The notes under the pieces were generated by a model. The model had not been told where the DNA came from and ran no database searches. It saw nothing but the letters and a program-made list of their open reading frames with translations. The position numbers were made by a program, and so were the translations under genes. Positions 42,501 to 53,950 of a stretch of DNA of 64,000 bases are shown here, piece after piece (the first letter of the stretch is position 1; every line of letters starts with the position of its first letter). The DNA is taken from positions 115,281,401 to 115,345,400 of the forward strand of contig NC_089597.1 in assembly GCF_019320115.1 (NCBI RefSeq). Reading direction: 5' to 3'. Source of the DNA: Miscanthus floridulus. Taxonomy: Eukaryota; Streptophyta; Magnoliopsida; Poales; Poaceae.

Positions 42501-43224
42501 GAACCTTTTGCCTGTTGCGTTACCCAAAGTACGAATGTGTCTTGTATTTTAGGTGGTGTTGTTGAAGATAGCCTAGGTCAAAGAGCACAAGGAGAAAAGA
42601 CAACAGAAAAGGAAAGTGAGGGAGGGAAAGAAAGAAACAGCTCAGGAGACAAAGAAAGATAAAAAAAGAGAGCAAAATTACACAAGTTGCTTCAAAGGAA
42701 GTACTTCTTTGCACGCCACCGAAGTAGGCCAAAGATTATGGCTCATCCCTAACTGTCCTATGAGGGGTTAAAAATAAGTTGCGGTAAGTTCGAGTTGTGT
42801 TTAAGTTGCGGTAGGTTGAGTTGTGTTTCATTCTTTCTTTTCTTGATTTTGCTTTTTTCAATTCTTTTTTTGTTTTGCTTTTTTTTGTGTGTCTATGCGT
42901 TCCTTGTTCCGTTATTTTTTCTTGGTTTTGTTTCTCCTTCCTAAGGATGGCAGTTTTACCCGTAGGCGCGAATACCCACGGGTTTCGTACCCGATGGGCG
43001 CGGGCACATGTAGGAAATTTTATCCGTGCCCGCAATAGTATGGGTAGGGCATGGGTAAGTAACTTCACCTCTGGGTAACCCATGGATACCCGAAACTCCA
43101 GTATATGAGCAAAGTACCCCACACAACTATGTCTTTTGGCCCATAGGAAACAGCCCAACCCAACAAAAAAAACCTAGTATATATATAACCTGACAACTTA
43201 TCCTCCTCCCACTTAGCCACTCCC
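42501..43224. other. Unassigned sequence with a GC-skewed repeat
   Basis: No gene. At 42945-43090 repeated ACCCGTGGG/GGGTACCC-like words in both orientations (CCCACGGGTTTCGTACCCGA, GGGTAACCCATGGATACCCG) suggest a non-autonomous DNA transposon of a type common in grasses, but I cannot fix its ends. This stretch and 47574-47685 flank element E and were contiguous before its insertion. Confidence 0.4.
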
Positions 43225-43621
43225 TCTGGGGGTATGGCATCCGGTACCCACAAGTTAAGACATGGGTCGTGCTCCAAAGGTGGCTCAGCCCACAAGATCA
43301 AAGCGTGCACCGCAAGACTACATAAAGATGTGATTTATTGAATAATACCAAATAAGATATTTTCCTTATAACCCTACCCCTACAGAATATATAAAGAGAG
43401 GCAGGGGTCTCCTAGACAGGATATTGAATCTGATACACAATCAATACAAAATAACATAGCGCAGGATGTATGGTGTTATGTCAAGCTGACGGCCTGAACT
43501 TGTATAAATCTTATGTTTTGTGTCTCTGTTACCATCTGGTTCATATCACGCGCACCTCTATCGATTCATCTACTACTGTGGGTATACCCCTCGGTAGACT
43601 GCCGACCAGATTTCGTCGACA
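43225..43621 (+). repeat. 5' LTR of element E
   Basis: 397 bp, (TC)TGGGGGTATGGCATCC to TTTCGTCGACA. The first two bases differ from the other LTR (TA), so the exact start could be 43225 or 43227; the TSD places it at 43225. Confidence 0.88.
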
Positions 43622-44580
43622 GTGACGCGTCAGATAGGGGTGTGCGTGCTGATCCATGATAAACCAGATGGCCTACCTTAAAATCAACAGCATGTTCTCG
43701 GTGATTCCTCAGTGGCTGATCGGTCAGCGCCTTCGCTTGACCTCGCACAAGCTAAGTCAATTCTTTAATCTTCAAACTAATATCCAAGGATATAGTATGT
43801 CTCCAGATATCTACATATGCGCATGATTAATTTGGCAGGAATTCGGCTACGTCTTTCGACGTTGTCATCCCGCGCCGTCGACAAGCGTCGTCGGCTCATT
43901 CCTGTCCTGTGGCAGCCTTCGTCGACTCCTCGACAATTCATAGTTGACTTCTGCGGTTCAGCGTCGGAGGCCGCATCCACGGATTTTGATTGGACATGAC
44001 GCGGTCATGCACCAAGTTGCCCAGACCCAATCGGGCTTCGTTCAATCATATGCAAGGCACACCGGCAAGGTGTCATCATCACGTGGTGCCTTACGGCTTA
44101 CCGTGAAGCTCACGGTGGATTATTGGATCTACAGGATCATGCAAGCTAATTAGATTTTGAGGCTTGTATACATGTACATACATGTATACATGCACGGATG
44201 CATCTATCAAGCATGCAAATATCTGCGTGTATATCTCGTCGCGCAGTGGACTTCACCGTCACGACTCCGCACGTCTATGGCTCCGTCCGGCCTTAGCACG
44301 GCCAACGCGGTCCGACGTATTACGTCTCTACGATACGTCACTACTTCACTCGGTCGTCAATCAATTACTACATCAACGATCTCTCTGATTCCGATCGGCC
44401 TAAGGCCGACCAGCGGCAAGAGGACGAGGTCGCCCGGACTACTTGCCGTATCGCAATGATAATCGCTGCAAAGAACGGCGCTGTGACAACCACGACCGCC
44501 GCCATGACGACAGGCTAGAAAGCTCGAGGGCCAGGCAATTTTGTCGACGCCGGCCAGATAACGTCATACGCCACCGATCA

Positions 44581-44702
44581 GACGTTATGTCTAAAGATAA
44601 GTACCTTTTTATATATGAATATTTAATAAAGTTTTTGCCATGACGTTATGTCTAAAGATAAGTACCTTTTTATATATGAATATTTAATAAAGTTTTTGCC
44701 AT
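44581..44702. repeat. Exact 61-bp tandem duplication
   Basis: Two identical head-to-tail copies (44581-44641 and 44642-44702) starting GACGTTATGTCTAAAGATAA and ending GTTTTTGCCAT. Confidence 0.97.
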
Positions 44703-45300
44703 GATATTTCTTCATACTATTCTCTACATGATTATTCTCCAAACGATTTTTCTCCATGCTAAACATCTTTAAGATGACACATACTATATCGCCATTCAAA
44801 TCGGACTACGCCCTCGCCTCAGTCGGACACGCTTAAGGGCTTCGCCTCCCCACAGGAATTGACTCCGTCAGGCTCCAATTACGCCTATTTGCCTACGACT
44901 CCGCGTAGCCGCTCGAGCCGCCGAGCCGCTCGAGCCGCCGAGCGAGCTGCCAAGAGAGCCGTCCGAGCTGCCAAGCAAGCTGCTAAGCGAGCCGCCTGAG
45001 TCATAAGCAAGCCGCGGCGCGCCGCAATGATGACCGCCGCAAAGAACGACACTGTGACAACAACGACCGTCGTCATGATGACAGGCCAGAAAAGCTCGAG
45101 GGCTGGACAATTTCATCACCGCCGACCAGTCACGTTTTCATTAGCATTATCCAGAAGCAGCTCTATCCTCGACTTTGCACCTAAACGTGTACGAGTAGTA
45201 GCGCCCTGCGTCATGAGCGTTTGGCAATGGCTCCTTGGTGATGCCCATATTTCTAAAAGTGCACAAGAATCTCGGGATAGAATGCCCCACACATTTCGTC

Positions 45301-45957
45301 GGTATAGTGCTAAGCACTCTCCATGCCCTCCAAATTTCACCATGGTTAAGTGCTAAGCACTCTACAAAATTTGTCATGGTTAAGTGCTAAGCACTCTCCA
45401 TGTTCGTCACGGTATAGTGCTAGGCACTCTTCAAAGTTCGCCATGGTTCAGTGCTAAGCACTCTCTAATTTTCGCCACGGTATAGTGCTAAGAACTATCC
45501 ATGTTTGCCACAGTATAGTGCTAAGCACTCTCCATGTTCACCACGGTATAGTGATAAGCACTCTCCATGTTCACCATGAAGCACTCTCCAAATTTTGCCA
45601 TGGTTAAGTGCTAAGCACACTCCAAATTTCGCCACGGTTAAGTGCTAGGCACTCTCCAAAGTTCGCCACGGTTCAGTGCTAAGCACTCTCCAAAATTTGT
45701 CACGGTATAGTGCTAAGCACTCTCCATGTTCGCCATGGTATAGTGCTAAGCACTCTCCATGTTTGCCACGGTATAGTGCTAAGCATTCTCCATGTTCGTC
45801 ACGGTAGTGCTAAGCACTTTCTAATTTCTCCACGGTGTAGTGCTAAGCACTCTCCATGTTCTCCAACGGTAAAAGTGCTAAGCACACTTTATTTTTTCTC
45901 TATTTTTAAGTGCTCAACACTCTCCAAATTTTACTCCAATGTCCAGTGCTAAGCACG
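45301..45957. repeat. Minisatellite, 33-34 bp period, about 20 units, palindromic core
   Basis: Each unit carries AGTGCTAAGCACTCTCC or a close variant. AGTGCT-A-AGCACT is an inverted repeat with a one-base centre. Units are joined by CACGGTAT or CATGGTTA on one side and TTCGCC or AATTTCGCC on the other. Copies start near 45305, 45349, 45382, 45415, 45449, 45484, 45517 and so on to 45942. Units differ by a few bases, and one unit near 45578 is truncated. Confidence 0.93.
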
Positions 45958-45999
45958 AGGATTTCGTCATTTTTACTTGTTTCCTTGATCCTGCTCTAT

Positions 46000-47115
46000 C
46001 TTACAACAGGCTCGGGGACTAGGTGTGTACACTTCACCTAGCGGCTCGGGGACTACAATGTATACATTACACCTTACAGCGCATATATCAATACTAACAT
46101 CCTCTTTGACTAAGTCATGGATGATGATCATCTGACTTCGCCAACGAAGCCTAAGTGTGTACACTTCACCTAAGGTCGGTGTCTCTGGCAAGCTCCGCCG
46201 CTGTTTTCACCATCGATCAACTGGTCGGACCGCTAGGTTCATGACCTTCGTCGCCAACCAGCTGGTCGGATTGTTCGGCACTCACTTCACCGCCGACTAG
46301 TTGGTTGGGCTGCTCGGTGCTCGATTCTTCGCCAACCAACTGGTTGGATTGTTCGTCACTTCATCCGCTACACTGGGGGCTCGCCAGCTAAGCTAGGGAC
46401 TCCTCTGCATTTGGATTGTTCGTCGCTTCATCACCAGCTAAGCTGGGGACTCCTCGACGTTCGGATTGTTCGTCGCTTCATCATCCGCTACGCTGGGGGC
46501 TCGCCAGCTAAGCTAGGGACTTCTCGGCGTTTGGATTGTTCGTCGCTTCATCGCTAGCTAAGCTAGGGACTCAGCGTTTAGATTCTTCGTGCAAGAGTCG
46601 CTAGCTAAGCTGGGGACTCCCTTGGCAGTTGGATCTTGCTATGTCTCATCGGTGTGCTATCAGCTTGCTCCATGCTGTTCGGATCAGGGTGCTGATCTTG
46701 GGCAGCACGTCTGGGTCTTGATACGCACATGTCAAATGATGTCGATAAGTTTTTAGATTTATTTTCTTTGACCCTGCTATAAGATTCATTCTTCATCTTC
46801 CAGCAGGCTCAGGGACTAAGTGTCTACACTTCACCTAGCGGTGAATGTAGTGCTCTTTTCTTAATTTACTAAATCATGGATGATTCCTCGCAAATGGAGT
46901 CTAAGTGGCTACACTTCGCCTAAGGTGGAGAATTTTCAAATTTTTATCTTGAGCCCCTTACATCATTCTGGCAAGCCTTACTTGGCTAAGTTCGAGATCT
47001 GCGCACCAGTTAAACCGGTCGGCTTTGACTTTCACTGCTCAGTTCACCAGTTAAACTGGTCGGCTTTGACTTCCACCGCTCGGATCACCGGTTAAACTGA
47101 TCGACTTCATGTCAA
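46000..47115. repeat. Series of further short tandem repeats in element E
   Basis: At least three families follow one another. Blocks with GGCTCGGGGACTA and GTGTACACTTCACCTA lie near 46010-46170 and again near 46805-46925. Units with AACTGGTCGGATTGTTCGGC or similar lie near 46210-46350. Units of GCTAAGCTAGGGACTCCTC and GGATTGTTCGTCGCTTCATC lie near 46375-46615. Units of AGTTAAACTGGTCGGCTTTG lie near 47007-47110 (three copies). None is coding. Confidence 0.8.
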
Positions 47116-47175
47116 ACTGCTCGGACTTTTTCAAGATAGCGTTGCTTAAAGGATACAAAGTGCTTGGGGACTAGC

Positions 47176-47573
47176 TATGGGGGTATGACCCCTGATACCC
47201 ACAAGACAAGACATGGGCCACACCCCAAAGGTGGCCCAACCCACAAAATCAAGGCGTGCACCGCAAGACTACATGAAGATGTGTTTTATTGTATAATACC
47301 AAATAGGATATTTTTCTTGTAACCCTACCCCTCCAGAGTATATAAGGAGAGGTAGGGGTCCCCTAGACGGGATATCGAATCTAATACACAATCAATATAA
47401 AATAATAGAGCACAGGATGTAGGGTGTTACGTCAAGCTGACGGCCTGAATCTGTATAAATCTTGTGTCTTGTGTCTCTGTTACCATCTGGTTTATATCAC
47501 GCGCACCTCCACCGATTCATCTACTAGTGTGGGTATACCCCCTCGGTAGACTGCCGACCAGATTTCGTTGACA
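47176..47573 (+). repeat. 3' LTR of element E
   Basis: 398 bp, TATGGGGGTATGACCC to TTTCGTTGACA, closely similar to 43225-43621 and followed by the TSD CTCCC. Confidence 0.9.
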
Positions 47574-47685
47574 CTCCCACCTCTCTCCCCCAGCTGCACT
47601 GCATGGGCATGGCACGGCTCCCTCTTGTCCCGTCGTCACCTCGTGCCCTCATTGGCCCCTTCCCCTGATCCATCCTCACTCCCTC
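47574..47685. other. Short flank between elements E and F
   Basis: Includes the CTCCC TSD copy of E. C-rich, no gene. It continues the sequence that precedes E at 43219. Confidence 0.5.
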
Positions 47686-48855
47686 TGAAAGGTCTTAATA
47701 TGGCTAGAGGAGGTTGAATAGCCTATTTAAAAAATCTACAAGGCACTAGAGTAATTGATTAGTATGATAAACGGTGTAATGCAATTTTACTCTAGCTCTA
47801 CAAGGGTTGCAAGCCACCTATCCCAACAATTCTAGTTGCTATGATCACTATCACACATAAGAGCTAAGTCGCTACTCACTAAACTAGTGTGCTCTCACGG
47901 ACTAACTAAAGAGCCACACTAACCAAACTAACAAGCTCTCAAAGACTAGCTACACTAAAGAGCTTGACAACTAATTTGCACGAATGTAAAGGAGTGAGTA
48001 GGGTGATTATACCGCCACGTCGAGGAATGAACCAATCACAATATATAGACAATCCAATCACCAGGAGAAATCCAATCACACAAGAGACACAAGATTTTTC
48101 TCTCGAGGTTCACGTGCTTGCCAGCACGCTAATCCCCGTTGTGTCGACCAACACTTGTTGGTTCGGTGGCTAAGAGGTGTTGCATGAACCTCGTCCACAC
48201 AATTAGACATCGCAAGAACCTACCCATGAGTTAACTCAATAACATGAGCAATTTACTAGAGATACCTTACCGCTCTTTGTCGGGGAAGGTGCAAGACTCC
48301 TCACAATCACCGGAGCCGGCCACGAACAATGGCGGCAACCACTAAGAGAAATAAGAAATCCACAGCCACAACAATCCCCAAGTGCCACTAGATGCAATCA
48401 CTCAAGCAAATACACTTGGAATCACTCCCAATCTCACTATGATAATGAATCAATGATGGAGATGAGTGAGAGGTATTTGCTTAGGCTCACAAGGATGTCA
48501 AGTATGTCAAAGTGCCAAGAAAGTGAGCCCCAAGCCGGCCAAACACTATTTATAGAGCCCCTCAACAAAATAGAGTGCGCACTGATCGGACGCGCCGATC
48601 GAGTTGATCAGATGCACCGCGCCAGCATCCGGTTGCTCGGATGCAGCCACGTGTCCCCAGTGTTCAAACCTCAGCCATCCGATCTCAAGGGTCAAGACTC
48701 AATGCTCGCGTAGTTAACTAGTGACCGGACGCACTGGTTGAAACGACCTGATGCCGCGCCACCAGAGTCCGGTCAACTCCAATAAGGCACCAGAGAGGAT
48801 TTTTACTGACCAGACGCATCCGGTCAACAATGACCTGAAGCACCCGAGCCCCACT
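47686..48855 (-). repeat. Element F: truncated Sirevirus-like LTR
   Basis: The plus strand begins TGAAAGGTCTTAATATGGCT, the reverse complement of the terminus of element C's 5' LTR (CCATTAGGACCTTTCA), so this is the 3' end of such an LTR in minus orientation. It continues for over a kilobase with no ORF and a CCGGACGC/TCCGGTCA-rich stretch near 48590-48840. The other LTR end (CTAGAGCTTTCA on the plus strand) is not found. The sequence changes to LTR fragment G near 48855, so it is truncated. Confidence 0.65.
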
Positions 48856-49577
48856 GTTAAGGATAACATGTTAGGTCTGATGAGTTTATAGGTCTGTCCA
48901 TATTAAACAGTCGATTGTTCACATGCTGTAATCCCTTTTCCACCCGAATCGGCTATTTTAACCGATTCGCCTGTGCTTTCACACATATAACATGTTTTTC
49001 ATGAATCTATCAATATATAGATGGTTTTATGGATTTTTTGACGTTAGTCTATTATCATTATTATAGCTATATCGATCCGATCGAACCTCACTATTGATGG
49101 TAACAGATTAGATTTAGATCGTTTGTAGATTCATTTGTACTAGACAGTCAATTTGTTCGCATGTTATATCTTTTCTCGTTAAACTTATCGGCTCAATGCT
49201 TTTCACTGGTTGTATCCACCTAGCTGATAATGTTACTCGTACCTGGGTGCATTGTACTTGTTAGCATAAATCAATCATGATCCGCGAGCGTTACAGTACT
49301 TAACAGCCGATTTCTTCTCGTATCAGCTATTTAATCGATTTTCATGTATGGCTGCTCCTGAAGCGGCACACTTGGAACTGTCTGAGCAAAACTGGCATGT
49401 TCCACCCTAAATTACTGATGAACTTTCTCTCCTTGTCAATTGCAGGTCAAATTGACTGGCACGCCCTTGGTAATTCGCAGGATCGACTGGTCCTGTGTTG
49501 AAGCCAGGCAGATCTCCAGATCATTCCGGCTTGCTACGTGTCCACCTGGCATGGCTACCACGTTTTTCGCGCCGACA
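48856..49577 (-). repeat. Element G: truncated LTR related to element H
   Basis: On the minus strand this starts at 49577 with TGTCGGCGCGAAAAACGTGG, matching the H LTR start (TGTCGGCATAG...) and continuing through homologous phrases (CACGTAGCAAGCCGGA against CACGCAGCAAGCCAGA, and GTCAATTTGACCTGCAATTG). It stops near 48856, at the phrase corresponding to the first CAGTGGGG motif of the H LTR, so only the first 720 bp are present. It replaces the downstream part of element B's pol gene. Confidence 0.75.
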
Positions 49578-49896
49578 ACCCCAAAATTTCTCAACCAGTT
49601 CATTCCCAGAATTACATCTATGCCTTGCCCAGGTAGCACCATAAACTGGAGACGATAAGAATGAGTGGCTAGCACGAAACTAACTATGTTTGTCCGAGTT
49701 TTAACGCATAACTGTACACCCGGGGTTCTAATTCTATAGGCAATAGGAATAGCCATAGTAGATGTATTGTGCTTTTATGCAATCCCCATACTCATGAATG
49801 AATGTGATACACCATAATCAAATAACACATATGCTAGGTGGGAATCAATGGTAAACATATCAGTCATCACAGGCTCACCCTACGGAATTTCCTCAG
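49578..49896 (-). pseudogene. Element B protease fragment
   Basis: The minus strand reads FTIDSHLAYVLFDYGVSH (active-site loop D-Y-G instead of D-S/T-G, catalytic Asp kept), then a broken stretch, then MAIPIAYRIRTPGVQLCVKT, FVLATHSYRLQFMVLPGQGI and DVILGMNWLRNFGV, the second half of a gypsy retropepsin. It stops after NFGV at 49578, where LTR fragment G begins; codons beyond that point in the open frame are LTR sequence. A TAG stop lies 5 codons after the solo-LTR junction. Confidence 0.8.
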
Positions 49897-52800
49897 TGTA
49901 ACACCCTCGGTGTTACATTGTATATTTTTTGCTAAAACTCTACATGAGCATCATACTTATATGTAAATGTGTGTAACATAAAGTATAAATCAATGTACGG
50001 CACTTGAAACATTCATCTGAAACAAGAAACAAATGTTACACCTCATGTCGCTCAATATCGTTTAGTATTCTAAGCGAATTTTTAATGAACAAAAATGTTA
50101 TAGAACGTTTATGCGAACATTGATAAAGTTTGTAGTACAAAGTACGAACTTCATAGGTGACGATGAAATGCGTACGGTCGAGGATGAGGTTCGCTAGCTA
50201 ATATATCAAGGAGCTCAGAAACAGGGATTCGACGCGAAACTGTTCGAAGTTTAAGTCATTTCGCGTAAGTTGAAAAAGGGGTCGACGGAGCCATGTTCAT
50301 CAATTTCTGTAGAACAATCAGGTTAGGCGGTGGCAGGAGGTTTTGACTTAGGTTGATAGCCCTAGGTACCCTCTTGGGTATTGAACAACTGGTTTGGCGT
50401 TTGGAGCATCAGGTTTGAGTTTTTGAGCCACTTTAAAAAGCGTGCAGGTCACATATCTGTGAACGGTGCCAGCGCTGGTCGCGGTCACCCTACTTGGCTC
50501 GGTGTTGCCGCGTCGACCGCCGACTCGTGTGCACGCCCGCGTGCATGGCCGCACTGCTATCTAGGGTCCCTACTGTAGCGCCCTGGCATGCGCTCACGCA
50601 CGCACGCGCACTACACCGGTGGGCCCTGCTGCTCTGCCCGCCGTCAAGTCCGCTTGCGCCATTCTGCTCGCCACCACTCGCCTGGCGTGCTCACGGGCAC
50701 CACATGTGTGTAACTATTGTCGTTGATGCAGCGTAGCTGCACGCGTGGGACGATTGCCTAATCTCGCCAGCACGCCCGTGTTCGCTGCCATGTTTCGTCG
50801 CTACCTTCCTGGACCTACCATCCTCTACGGCAATCGGTGCTGAGTCGCCGTCGGCGTGCATGCGGTGCAGTGTGGCGACGCTTTGTGCACACCTCGCTGC
50901 TCCCCATCGCCTGTGCATGCTTGTACCTTGCATTGATGACCACGATAGTGTCGAGCCAAGCCGTGCCTAACCCCTGTCTCTGCTATCGCCATGGCCGGTG
51001 GGCCTGTTTCTTTCGATTCGCCGTGAGGGTAGCACCATAATCCAATTAGTCATGTCCTCAGCTCCGCTGGGTAGCTAGCCACACAACCAACCCCACCTCG
51101 CTGCTTGTACCACCGCATAGTGCCTCAATTTGGAATCGCCGCTCCGCTGGGTCCTTAAGGCCGGACGGGCACGCGCCGTCGGCAAGTCACCTATCCAAAG
51201 CACCCCGTGGCGATTCCTTGCACCACAGGCCTTGTCTCCCCCTCCTAAGCACCCTGCGCACCTCGGCCGTAATGCTACCGCAACCCAACTTTCCCTGACG
51301 CGGCCGTGCCATCGCCGTGCGCCGCCGCACCACCCCGCGCGCACGTGGCCAGCTCGGCTCGGGCCATCTCCGAACAAATCACCGTCCCATAGGGTTCCGT
51401 GGTGAGTCACTGGAGCTCATGAGCTACCTATTTTGCCCCGGCCTTGCTGACATTCACCGGAATGACACCGCCGTGACTGTAGGACCTCCGCCACCATGGT
51501 CAGACCGCGCTGCTACATCCCGGCTCGTGCTTCCTTCGCCCGGCACTTCTTTTTCGCTCCTAGGTAAGGGTCGGCTCGGTTGTTGGGGAGGGGGAAGGTT
51601 TGTTGTGGCCGACGTATGCCACCGGTGCCCTCGCCGCCGTGCTAGAGCGCGCGCGTGGGTGTCGGGGATGTAGCTGTTGTGAAGGTAGGATATTCCTAGG
51701 GCGTAACCATAAAACCGTAGACTAGCAGAATAGTGCCTTAGCGGTCACGGGGAATATAGAGTAGTCCAGGGGGGTTTTGCTTATTGCCCGGCGTGCGCGG
51801 GTCCTTTCCTCCGCGGGCCGTCGTCCGGCTGGGCTGTGCCCCCACATGGGCCGCGCTGCGTTTGTGCGCGCGTCGCACCGTTGTGGGCCAAGCCGAGGCG
51901 CGTGGGCCATGCGATTGAATTTCATTTTCCAATTTCCAGTAAAATAGGGAGTGTTTGTTCAATAAAGTTTTTAGCTGAACTTAGATAAATTTTAGTAAAT
52001 TGTGTAGATGCCCAAAAATAGTGAAACCAATTTTGTTAGATTCATAAAATTACCATCTACTTGTTAGTACAGTTAGAGTACGGTTAGCTATGACGATGGT
52101 AGGGTCATAAATTCAAACTAAAGAGCTTAGTATTATGTAGATTAATAATTGTAGGAATTTTCGTGGTAGATTAGCGATGGATATAGCTATAAAAATTTTA
52201 TAGTAGGCTCGCTAGGTTATTATGTACTTACTGTAAATTTTGTAGCCTTAGAAGGGGTTGCGAAATAGAATAGCTATTACCCTTGCTTTATCGTATATAG
52301 CGTAGATCAGCGTTAGGAGTAAGAATACATGTAGTTGTTATAATATTGTATGCCATACGTCAAATTTGTTATCGACAACGATAGATAGCTTAATACTGTG
52401 GTCGGTAGCACTAGCTTAGTGGTTAAACAGATGTACCTTTATTTTAAGAGTTGCTGTTGCTATATTACTAAGCATTGCATCATCATTTCATGCATGTAGA
52501 TCATGAGCTAGTAGATTTCATGCCCGTCGACGAGTAGGAGTACGATGAGGTGATTAAAGAGTACGAGGAGGAGATCCTTGTGCAGGAGGGAGCCTCGGAG
52601 CCTGTTGGTGCTGACCTTACTGACCCATCGCCTGCCCAAGGCAAGCCCCGATGCATAACCCCTATTTTAATGATCACTGAATATATATATGTGATGTGCA
52701 TTTAAGTTACAGGAATTTTATGAAAACTACATGCATAAATATATCTACCCATGAGTCCTACTAGTACAAGTCAAGTAGCTGCTATGCTCAGGATATCGGT

Positions 52801-53950
52801 AGCGTGAGTAACCTGCCGTTACTCGCAAATAGGTGATAAAATATGATCACTCATGATAAAATGGTGGAAAGGAAAATGGTGATCGGGCAGGGATATGGTT
52901 TGGGTACTAGTGGGTGTAAGGGGTGGTGTCCTGCGGCCAACAGGGCATGACTTGGTTACACTTTTTCCCTGTTCGTGTCGATTAAGGATCGGTCGTTACA
53001 ATAGACGCTAGGCAAGTCATAGATCTATTGTCTCGAGCTCATACTTGGGTATGGGCATAGGAAAGACTTGTTGCTCTCTTATCGAGGATCCGGCTCTTTC
53101 TGGACCGACTGATTCGAGGCGGAGATGGTGGCGGTCCTTGCACCACACTGAGTCCGGGACTTAGGAGTGCAGGCTCGGAGTCCAAGTTTGGACGGGGACC
53201 TAGACACCCGGGATAGGAGAGTGATGGGTTAGTCCTGCTTGTGTCTAGGGTACAAGCGGGGCATGTGTTTTTGGGGCACCCAGCTGGGCGCATTGGTTCA
53301 CGAATCGTCACCGAGTCGGTACGACTTGTCTTAACTCTAGCATCGTAGTAAGAACTAAAAGAGGGAAGATGATGAAATAGAACTGATTGCTCAACTCTTG
53401 CTTAAAAGTAGAACATGTGCTTATATAGACTGGATAGATAATAACTTAATGCAACCAATAATAATCACCTAAATAAGGACTCACTATTAGTATTGCTTTC
53501 TGCTTAAATAAACCAGCAAACCCTAAAGCTTCTCATGTTACTTGGAGTTAGGAAATTATTCCCACTAGTCGGATAAGTCTTGCAAGTACATTGTGTACTC
53601 AGGGTTTATTTACCCCTATTGCAGGTGATGCATGAGAAGTACCTTTGTGTGGAGAATTCTTCTGGTGGGCTCAGACGGATCCTCGTTCTTATCGCTAGAT
53701 GTTCATTTTAAATTCCGTTGTTTATCATTTCGCACTCTGACATTTGGTATTATAAAAATGTACTTTTTAAGAAACTCTGATGTATGAAATGGACAAGTAT
53801 TGTAACTCGTTCTCATTATTGGATCTTTCGGGTTCTCCCTTAGGGTGTGCTCGACAGACACCGCCCGCTGTAGCTTGCTTTCGGGGTGCTTAGTGTCTGG
53901 TGGAAGACAAGCGCCTCCGTAAGGGTGCTATTTCGGGCGGTTCTACCACA
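49897..53950 (+). repeat. Solo LTR (4,054 bp) of the Tekay-like family, TSD CTCAG
   Basis: It begins TGTAACACCCTCGGTG at 49897 and ends GGCGGTTCTACCACA at 53950, with CTCAG on each side (49892-49896 and 53951-53955). No internal region or second LTR is present, so it is a solo LTR, the usual product of recombination between two LTRs of one element. It lies in reverse orientation inside element B, whose own LTR (55703-58948) matches it over its 3' three quarters. It contains the GC-rich stretch near 50500-51660, the small acidic ORF at 52490 and a region near 52790-53320 matching 56340-56900 of B. Confidence 0.95.
52490..52705 (+). pseudogene. LTR-borne small acidic ORF (solo LTR copy, one stop)
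   Basis: From ATG 52490 the frame reads MHVDHELVDFMPVDE, a TAG, EYDEVIKEYEEEILVQEGAS, EPVGADLTDPSPAQGKPRCI and further codons to TAA at 52703. It aligns without gaps to MHIENELVGIVTTGEPKFEE and onwards in element B's LTR; the stop replaces a codon of the acidic run. The frame follows the sense strand of the LTR. It has no known domain. Confidence 0.45.

Larger units (their letters stand above)
43225..47573 (+). mobile_element. Element E: non-coding LTR element (Tat-like, 4,349 bp)
   Basis: LTRs 43225-43621 and 47176-47573 are closely similar and flanked by CTCCC (43220-43224 and 47574-47578). After the left LTR, GTGACGCGTCAGATAGGGGT resembles a PBS of the TGGCGCGCCAGGTAGGGG type that I recall from grass gypsy elements, with C-to-T type changes. 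A purine tract (GTGCTTGGGGACTAGC) precedes the right LTR, which gives plus orientation. The 3.5-kb interior has no gag or pol. It contains duplicated GC-rich blocks (44450-44570 and 45025-45135) and a chain of minisatellites. Hypervariable tandem repeats in the 3' UTR are a known trait of Tat elements; this looks like a derivative that keeps mainly the 3' UTR. Confidence 0.85.

Noticed and set aside
45301..45957. Regular repeats resembling a CRISPR array
   Set aside because: The spacers are themselves repeated and the context is a plant LTR element; the structure is a minisatellite.
49436..49577. C-terminal 47 codons of the open protease frame in element B
   Set aside because: Alignment with the LTR of H shows that this part is LTR fragment G, not protease.
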